NCBI GenBank assembly: GCA_023667095.1
Contig: JAMPAT010000013.1
Coordinates: forward strand, 1 to 59,771
Origin: Bacteroidales bacterium
Lineage (GTDB): Bacteria; Bacteroidota; Bacteroidia; Bacteroidales; UBA932
Reading direction: 5' to 3'
DNA: 59,771 nucleotides
Below, one piece after another: positions 54,771-59,771 of this stretch; the stretch's first letter is position 1, and the number at the start of each line of letters is the position of its first letter. A program made the position numbers and the translations under genes. Below the pieces are notes generated by a model, which did no database searches, was not told the origin of the DNA, and worked only from the letters and a program-made list of their open reading frames with translations.

Positions 54771-55172
54771 TTATCGGGCCATTTCTTCGTATGACGGTGC
54801 ATGGCAGGTGAATGAATATCCTGTACCTTCCTTGGCGCAGATGAATGTATGAGTCCCGTTGGTAATCATTATGTATTTGACATCCAGTACCATGTTGTAG
54901 CGTATTGCCTGGTTGAGGACTTCTCCGTCCAGCTTTACTTCAGGACGTTTGCATTCTACTACAGCCACCGGGGAAGCTTTACGGCCATAGATGAGGATGT
55001 CTGCGCGGAACTGTTTGCCGCCAAGCTTGAGTGATGCTTCGCTACGCATCATGTGCAGCGGCACTTTCATTGTGGAGTTGAGTACTCCGATGAACCATTG
55101 CCGCACCTGTTCTTCGGGAGTGAGGGCGACTTCCTTTTTCCTCAGAGGGTCCCATATTGTCTTTCCGTCCAT
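54771..55172 (-). CDS. Type I restriction HsdR N-terminal domain protein, orphan
   Basis: 133 residues. PD-(D/E)xK nuclease fold of HsdR_N type: EEQVRQWFIGVL, then FRADILIYG (Asp) and VAVVECKRPEV (E-x-K), with LNQAIRYNMVLDVKYIMITNG. The helicase and specificity modules of a type I system are absent here. Many Bacteroidales carry such a short single-domain gene, and the role is unknown. The start at 55172 (MDGKTIWDP) has an upstream AAAGG; longer frame to 55229 not favoured. It stands alone between SusC and the repeat patch. Confidence 0.85.
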   Translation of the reverse strand: MDGKTIWDPLRKKEVALTPEEQVRQWFIGVLNSTMKVPLHMMRSEASLKLGGKQFRADILIYGRKASPVAVVECKRPEVKLDGEVLNQAIRYNMVLDVKYIMITNGTHTFICAKEGTGYSFTCHAPSYEEMAR

Positions 55173-55234
55173 ACGCCTTTCCGTTCGTTTTACAATGGAT
55201 GTCCTGTTTTCCGGACATGTGAAGTGCAAAACTA

Positions 55235-55242
55235 CAAATATA
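55235..55242 (-). promoter_or_regulatory. -7 box of HsdR_N gene
   Basis: TATATTTG on the minus strand, 62 bp upstream of the ATG. Confidence 0.45.
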
Positions 55243-55450
55243 CATAAAATTTGTAGCTATGGTAACGGCTGTGTGGATAAAATGGTGAAATGCAGTTGCC
55301 GGTATGTGGGGCCGGAGTGTTTGCCTTATATGGAGAGTGGTACGTTTACGGCGGTATTGGTGTCTGGGATGCACTTATATATTGACACTATACGATATCG
55401 GTGCCGATGCAGTTTGGGTGTATGCCGTTAGTGTGTATGAAGTTTGTCAA

Positions 55451-55505
55451 TGAGTAAGCACACAAATCCGCATTCTACGCTCTCTATGGCACTTTTGTGT
55501 GCTTT
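55451..55505 (+). repeat. Palindromic element, copy B
   Basis: TGAGTAAGCACACAAA ... ACTTTTGTGTGCTTT with arms AAGCACACAAA/TTTGTGTGCTT, and CATTCTACGCTCT at 55471-55483. Relative to copy A (534-586), the interior is in the opposite orientation. Non-coding. Confidence 0.7.
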
Positions 55506-55911
55506 CGGGCACTGATTTTTGCGCGTTTGAGCACGGTCTTAAAAGAGAAATACCTGTCTGTTAAATAGTTATATTTTAAAGGCGTGCTCGCTGATCGGAA
55601 ACTTCCTGTACTTCCGCAGAGGTCCAGGATGCATAAAGGACAGCATTAATGTATTCTGCCGACATGGTATCCTGTATCATGGGAAGTGGACTGTGACGTG
55701 TGCAGAGAAGTGGACTGAAAGCTCAGATGTAATATCAGTCTTGCAGATGATCAAGTTGCGTTTCAGTCTGGCCGCAAACATGACCAGCACGTAACACTAA
55801 ACAGTCATACAGACCTCTGAAATGGAGACTGGTATGCTTGTACGTTATCAGGAACGGTAAATGATGTAGAACTTGGATGAACTGGCCGGTCTGTGGCTAA
55901 AATGGAATCTG

Positions 55912-55949
55912 CGTTTCAGACTGGTAGACTTATATGTCAGTCTGGAACG
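55912..55949. repeat. Inverted repeat with CAGTCTGGAACG arm
   Basis: Arms CGTTTCAGACTG (55912-55923) and CAGTCTGGAACG (55938-55949), one G/A mismatch, 14-nt loop. The right arm is identical to 361-372 near the left edge. Confidence 0.6.
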
Positions 55950-56009
55950 GGGAAGGGTATAGAACTTGTAGGTGCAAAATGCAATTTATTGACAGATAGT
56001 CGTATATGC

Positions 56010-56043
56010 AAAGACGGGTACTCGGATTGAAGTACCCGTCTTT
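56010..56043. terminator. Strong hairpin downstream of purC
   Basis: Arms AAAGACGGGTACT (56010-56022) and AGTACCCGTCTTT (56031-56043), 13 bp perfect, loop 8. T-run is short on both strands. Lies about 145 bp past the purC stop; likely terminator for purC. Confidence 0.65.
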
Positions 56044-56115
56044 ATGTAAAATATAGATATTCCGCAAGTCGTATTTTGCAGGTCAGCTTGGACACGCTTC
56101 CGTCGCATCTGTTTG

Positions 56116-56190
56116 GCAGTTGCTGTCAGAGATATTCCGTTGACTACGCTGCGTTTTTGCAGTTACCGTCAGAGGTACCCCGTTGGCTAC
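56116..56190. repeat. Imperfect tandem repeat, period 43 bp
   Basis: GCAGTTGCTGTCAGAGATAT at 56116 and GCAGTTACCGTCAGAGGTAC at 56159, with the similarity continuing through CCGTTGRCTAC. The second copy runs over the purC stop codon (56187-56189). Confidence 0.6.
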
Positions 56191-57140
56191 ATTTTGCTGA
56201 GACAGTCGGAGATATTCTTTTCGATGCGTGAGAGGATTTCCTCTGTTGTGCCGTCTTCGGCCTTGCAGAATTTCTCCCCGGTGATGTTTTCGAACAGCTC
56301 GATATAACGCTCTGTGATGCTGTTTACGATTTCAGGGGTCATTTCAGGAACCTTCTGGCCTTCCTGGCCCTGGAAGCCGTTGGCCATAAGCCATTCACGG
56401 ACAAATTCCTTGGAAAGCTGCTTCTGACGTTCCCCTTCCGCGAGACGCTCTTCGTAGCCATCTGCGTAGAAATACCTTGAAGAGTCAGGGGTGTGGATTT
56501 CGTCCATGAGGTAGATTATGCCATCTTTCTTGCCGAACTCGTATTTGGTGTCCACGAGGATAAGCCCCATCTTCGCTGCGATTTCTGTTCCCCTCTGGAA
56601 TATTGCCCTTGTGTATTTTTCAAGCTTTTCGTAGTCTTCGCGGCTTACAAGTCCAGAAGCTATTATCTCTTCCTTTGAGATGTCCTCGTCATGTCCTTCA
56701 GCTGCCTTTGAAGTCGGTGTTATGATCGGTTCCGGGAATTTCTGGTTTTCAACCATTCCGTCAGGCATTTCTACTCCGCAGATTGTGCGCTTGCCTGCCT
56801 TGTATTCTCTCCATGCATGTCCTGAAAGGTAGCCACGGATAACCATCTCGACCTTGAAAGGCTCGCATTTGTGTCCAACTGTCACCATAGGGTCCGGAAC
56901 TGCAATTTTCCAGTTCGGGAGAATGTCTGTGGTCGCATCCAGGAACTTTGCTGCTATCTGGTTGAGCACCTGTCCTTTGTATGGAATTCCTTCCGGAAGC
57001 ACTACATCGAATGCGGAAATCCTGTCGGAAACAACCATTACGAGATATTCATCCCTGATGCTGTAAACGTCACGGACCTTGCCGACATATCTGCCTGACT
57101 GTCCGGAAAAATTGAAGTCTGTCTTGACTATTGCTGCCAT
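56187..57140 (-). CDS. purC: SAICAR synthase
   Basis: 317 residues. Phosphoribosylaminoimidazole-succinocarboxamide synthase of purine synthesis. [14 protein letters not shown] starts the ATP site, then [34 protein letters not shown] ([13 protein letters not shown]), [11 protein letters not shown] and [14 protein letters not shown] with the substrate acid. The size is that of the eukaryote-like longer type (about 310). Monocistronic with a -7 box at 57178-57171 and the hairpin at 56010-56043 downstream. Confidence 0.97.
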   Translation of the reverse strand: MAAIVKTDFNFSGQSGRYVGKVRDVYSIRDEYLVMVVSDRISAFDVVLPEGIPYKGQVLNQIAAKFLDATTDILPNWKIAVPDPMVTVGHKCEPFKVEMVIRGYLSGHAWREYKAGKRTICGVEMPDGMVENQKFPEPIITPTSKAAEGHDEDISKEEIIASGLVSREDYEKLEKYTRAIFQRGTEIAAKMGLILVDTKYEFGKKDGIIYLMDEIHTPDSSRYFYADGYEERLAEGERQKQLSKEFVREWLMANGFQGQEGQKVPEMTPEIVNSITERYIELFENITGEKFCKAEDGTTEEILSRIEKNISDCLSKM

Positions 57141-57170
57141 AGTTATTTATAGAGAATTTAAGTTGCGGTG

Positions 57171-57178
57171 CAAAAGTA
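57171..57178 (-). promoter_or_regulatory. -7 box of purC
   Basis: TACTTTTG on the minus strand; leader about 25 nt. Confidence 0.5.
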
Positions 57179-57190
57179 GTAAAATCTTTC

Positions 57191-58078
57191 CTAATATTCC
57201 GTAAGTTTCAAACGGTATTTGATGCTGCCGGAATTCATGTACCATAGCGGGCCGGCAGATGAGTATTTGGCCGGTACCCTTTCCCATGCAGAAGGGTCTA
57301 TGCTGAACAGCACAGGGGGCATTTCTCCATCCCTGGTGAATCCGAGCCGCCTGTAGACATCACCATCGGACCATTCCATGTCAGCGTAGCTCATGATGTC
57401 ATCAGGAGATACTTCCCTGATGAATTTATTCAGGATCTTTCCCATCCCTCCTGTTACCCTGACTCCAGGAAGAGAGGCATATCTGACCCATTCGTATGAA
57501 CTGATGACATTGTCACCCTTCTGCCATCTCCTTGCATTGGAGAATTCAGCCGCAGCTATCATTGTCCCTACTGGGAGAGTGTGCTCCTTGGCAGACATCT
57601 CGCTTCCTGGATATCTCTTGATGAAAAGTCCATAGCAATACCTGCTTTTGGCATTGCCATAGCTGTGGTTGGCGGACATGAATTCCTTTGCAGTCTTCCT
57701 GTCAATGCGTCTGGCTTCGCAGTTCCTTGCAAATACGCTTGAAAATATCCCGCAATGTGCGAGCAGCCTGTGGAGAACCTGTTGATGCTGGCTCTCCCAC
57801 CTGTCGCGTGTAACTGTGATTATGTGTCCTGCTGCAGATGTGCCCATACTGCTGGCCATGCCTTGCATTGCTGTTTTGGCCATGCAGATTTCATTTGCCT
57901 GCCTCCGGGCATCTTCAGGAGAGCAGCAGAGGGTCTCTACAGACAATATCCGTAAGCAATGGTTTCCTGGGCCTTTGGCTTCGATTGCCTGCAGCCCGTA
58001 TTGACCAGGTCCGTGCAGGAACGTCTGTATACCGTGCCCCTCAAGTGTCTCTGCTATCTGCTGCGCAAATGTCTGCAT
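57191..58078 (-). CDS. Mom/GNAT-like acyltransferase-fold protein
   Basis: 295 residues. The C-terminal half shows a GNAT-like pattern: HSYGNAKSRYCYGLFIK, VGTMIAAAEFSNARRW, SYEWVRYASLPGVRVTGGMGKIL, NKFIREVSPDDIMSYADMEWSDG, VYRRLGFTRDG. The block SYAD-x-W-SDG-x-VYR-x-LGF resembles the Mom family (phage Mu DNA-modification) and its chromosomal relatives. The N-terminal 120 residues have no identified domain. Function unknown; a nucleotide-modifying or N-acetyltransferase activity is possible. 19 bp downstream of the GSCFA gene. Confidence 0.6.
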   Translation of the reverse strand: MQTFAQQIAETLEGHGIQTFLHGPGQYGLQAIEAKGPGNHCLRILSVETLCCSPEDARRQANEICMAKTAMQGMASSMGTSAAGHIITVTRDRWESQHQQVLHRLLAHCGIFSSVFARNCEARRIDRKTAKEFMSANHSYGNAKSRYCYGLFIKRYPGSEMSAKEHTLPVGTMIAAAEFSNARRWQKGDNVISSYEWVRYASLPGVRVTGGMGKILNKFIREVSPDDIMSYADMEWSDGDVYRRLGFTRDGEMPPVLFSIDPSAWERVPAKYSSAGPLWYMNSGSIKYRLKLTEY

Positions 58079-58097
58079 GACTTTAACTGTTTAGTGG

Positions 58098-59078
58098 TTA
58101 CCTTGACTGCTGGCGGTGCTGTGACCGTCTGAATCTGCGCATGTTCTCCTCAAGCAAAGGTCTTTCGGAAGAGGGGAGTGCCCAGTCAAGGAAACGTTCG
58201 AGAATATAGCCGACGGCCTGCTGGGACGGATGCACCATGTCTTCTGCATAGAAACGGTAGTCGCGCAGCTCGTCCATCATTATTTCGTATGCAGGGAAAT
58301 AGTCGGCTGCCGGTTTATTGCCGGATGATGCATTTATGGACTGGATTATGCTGTTGACCGCGACAAGCAGGGTGCTTTTGCTTATCTGGTTGCCGTGCGC
58401 CCCGTCTGCCATGTGCCTTATCGGGCTGACAGTGAAAATCATGTGCTTTGGTGACATGCCGGTGTGTTCCTGTGTCTCCGGACCTGGCTGGAGTCCACAC
58501 AGGCTTGCCATGATGCCAAGATATTTTTCGGCCATGGTGGCGTCTATCAGTTCACGCGAAAATTCCTTCGCATTGCGTTTCAGGCAGTTGGATACTATTC
58601 TTCCTGCAGTTGAAGGTGTGTGGCAAGGAAGTGATGCTGAAGATGCATTGTCCGGAAGAAAGCCGTTGTGCCTGAAGTACCATGCCGTGCCGAGAGTAAT
58701 GATGACCTTGTTGCATTCCCTGAAGAAAAGTCCTGCTTCTGCCAAGGCTGAATTTGCGTTTTCCAGGAATTCCTCCTTTGTGCTGCGTGCAAAGGAGGTG
58801 TGGTGGCTGAATGAGCAGAACAGTTCCGAGCCGCTGCCCATCTGTACACATTCATCCATGCTGAACGGCTCCATGCTGATGAGCCTTTCAAGGCTCAGGG
58901 CAATTGATGCCGGGTTGTATAATGTGCCGAATGGATTGACACAGACATTGAAACCGTAGTCTTTCAATGCCTTGCCGATGTTGTCGGTAAAGCAGCTCCC
59001 GAGAAGCAGTATCTTGTCTCCGTATGATATTCCTGCCTTGCATTTCTGGTCAATGACCGGTGTCTGTAGCTTTAGCAT
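58098..59078 (-). CDS. GSCFA-domain protein
   Basis: 326 residues. The family signature KILLLGSCFTDNIGKALKDYGF (read in parts) gives the name; later VNPFGTLYNPASIA, VIITLGTAWYFRH and TVSPIRHMADGAHGNQISKSTLL. GSCFA proteins have an SGNH-hydrolase-like core; the Ser in GSCF and His in PIRH match a lipase/acylhydrolase arrangement. Role unknown. First gene of a two-gene unit with the Mom/GNAT-like protein. Confidence 0.9.
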   Translation of the reverse strand: MLKLQTPVIDQKCKAGISYGDKILLLGSCFTDNIGKALKDYGFNVCVNPFGTLYNPASIALSLERLISMEPFSMDECVQMGSGSELFCSFSHHTSFARSTKEEFLENANSALAEAGLFFRECNKVIITLGTAWYFRHNGFLPDNASSASLPCHTPSTAGRIVSNCLKRNAKEFSRELIDATMAEKYLGIMASLCGLQPGPETQEHTGMSPKHMIFTVSPIRHMADGAHGNQISKSTLLVAVNSIIQSINASSGNKPAADYFPAYEIMMDELRDYRFYAEDMVHPSQQAVGYILERFLDWALPSSERPLLEENMRRFRRSQHRQQSR

Positions 59079-59112
59079 GTGCCAGCAATTTTTACTAATA
59101 AGAAAAGCTCCG

Positions 59113-59120
59113 CAAATATA
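59113..59120 (-). promoter_or_regulatory. -7 box of GSCFA unit
   Basis: TATATTTG on the minus strand, about 34 nt upstream of the ATG at 59078. Confidence 0.5.
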
Positions 59121-59130
59121 GGGGTTTATT

Positions 59131-59289
59131 TTAAACTCTGTTTACAATCACTTCGCCTCTGCATAGCAAAACTGCGTCTTGCTCTGCTATCGGGCTTAAT
59201 CGTTTATTTTGAAACTTGTCTGTGGCGCTTTTCTGTTGTATCTGGCAAGCGAGGTTGCCGTCGTTCCTTTTGTTTACCTCTACCTCCAT
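59131..59289 (-). other. 52-codon open frame upstream of GSCFA, unassigned
   Basis: ATG at 59289 (MEVEVNKRNDGNLACQIQQK start) to TAA at 59131, same strand as GSCFA, ends 11 bp before its -7 box. Composition looks protein-like, with one Cys near each end. No good ribosome-binding site. I have an unverified impression that similar short frames occur in other Bacteroidales intergenic regions, so the DNA may be a conserved element. Confidence 0.3.
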
Positions 59290-59349
59290 CCGTTGGCAAG
59301 GTGAGAAACCTCAAAATGATGTTTCAGAAAGATTGTTGAAAGGTCTGAC

Positions 59350-59484
59350 TTAGAAAGAAACAGCTGTGCTCAAGTTGATTATGGCTCCTGCTGTATTTTC
59401 CTGGGATGATTCAAAGGTATATCTGCCGACCTTGAAATCAGATGTGCCGGAAGCTGATATGCCTTGTATTTCATCCATCAGCAT
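59350..59484 (-). pseudogene. C-terminal remnant, 44 codons
   Basis: Frame from ATG 59484 to TAA 59350 reads MLMDEIQGISASGTSDFKV and ends NLSTAVSF. The C-terminal Phe and alternating pattern resemble the last strands of a beta-structured exported protein. A stop codon lies four codons upstream of the ATG. Likely the tail of a lost gene. No family assigned. Confidence 0.3.
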
Positions 59485-59612
59485 GTTGATTAGGCTTTAT
59501 TCATTCCATGATTGCAGAGTCACACAGAATGTAGGATGAACCTCTTTTTATATTATTGGGAATGCTCTGCTGCATCTCTGAACGGGTAATGATTTACGGT
59601 ATAGGGCAGTGG

Positions 59613-59771
59613 CTATAGGTGGGGACGTGGCAACTGAAGAAAATCACCGTCTTTGACCACCGGTGTACAGGAAAAAGGGCGATTGATTTGTACATCGGTG
59701 GTATTTTCATGCGTTTCTGTAGTTTCGTATGCAAAACCCTCTGTTTTGCCCACGGCCTGCCATTCCCATGA
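59613..59771 (-). CDS. Unknown protein, C-terminal 52 residues (window edge)
   Basis: An open frame runs in from the right edge and stops with TAG at 59615-59613. The visible part begins SWEWQAVGKTEGFAYETTET and ends FLQLPRPHL. No stop occurs in 52 codons and composition is protein-like. No domain is recognised, and the start lies outside this window. Confidence 0.4.
   Translation of the reverse strand, partial: SWEWQAVGKTEGFAYETTETHENTTDVQINRPFSCTPVVKDGDFLQLPRPHL

Larger units (their letters stand above)
55243..56009. other. Accessory patch, no gene
   Basis: About 770 bp without a convincing coding frame. It holds palindromic element copy B (55451-55505) and the inverted repeat at 55912-55949. 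Between them are only short open frames with unusual composition. Similar in make-up to the left edge. Confidence 0.6.

Overview
The window is a 59.8 kb chromosomal segment from a member of the Bacteroidales (Bacteroidota). Evidence: many genes are preceded by the Bacteroidota sigma-factor -7 box TAnnTTTG (for example TACCTTTG before the tRNA and HU genes, TATCTTTG before rplU), most genes lack a good Shine-Dalgarno sequence, and the gene content is typical: a SusC/SusD pair, PASTA-only protein, GSCFA protein, DUF5106 thioredoxin protein, PIN-PhoH, pyruvate phosphate dikinase, and a 30-residue AURKAIP1/COX24-like protein. Genus cannot be fixed from the sequence alone.

Layout. 1-1136 is a decayed accessory patch: 73-bp hairpin-bearing tandem repeats, an RHS-core fragment, a palindromic element and the N-terminal stub of an arm-type integrase. 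1196-10090 holds central metabolism: ppdK and phoH (minus), eno (plus), a divergent PurL-like protein (minus) and folC (plus). 10098-15569 is a giant alpha-2-macroglobulin-like lipoprotein/secreted protein, followed by tRNA-Val(TAC). 16094-18171 (minus) is a LuxR regulator coupled to a hemerythrin protein, then a CYTH protein. 18387-20965 (plus) is rplU-rpmA-serS-ruvC, followed by an outer-membrane beta-barrel protein (21078-24149). 24262-28032 (minus) is LysE-type exporter, DUF362 ferredoxin-like protein, PASTA protein, RluD-type synthase; lnt follows divergently. 30072-35305 (minus) is lon-ung-coaD-DUF5106 protein. 35657-37700 (plus) is HU, the COX24-like mini-protein and RNase G. tdk is on the minus strand; a helical hypothetical protein, rsmI and an HhH protein run on the plus strand, then a TRIC-type channel. 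41821-46315 (minus) is an overlapping operon cca-xer-hpf-rluA-type-hydrolase. 46416-54659 (minus) is a SusC/SusD locus with two metallopeptidase-family proteins, plausibly for peptide capture and cleavage. 54771-55172 is an orphan HsdR-N nuclease-fold protein. 55243-56187 is a second accessory patch that shares repeat elements with the left edge. purC, a Mom/GNAT-like protein and a GSCFA protein follow on the minus strand, and the right edge (59131-59771) contains small frames and the 3' end of an unidentified gene.

Most of the segment is housekeeping. The least explained parts are (i) the two repeat patches at the left edge and 55.4-56.2 kb, which share a hairpin family and a 13-nt core; (ii) the short PurL-like protein that keeps the synthetase C-half fold but seems to have lost its active-site motifs; (iii) the SusCD locus in which the Mx1-type peptidase has lost HExxH while a second protease keeps an intact metzincin site; (iv) the hemerythrin/LuxR pair with a leader hairpin; and (v) the Mom/GNAT-like plus GSCFA pair. 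No CRISPR array, complete transposase, prophage or rRNA operon is visible.
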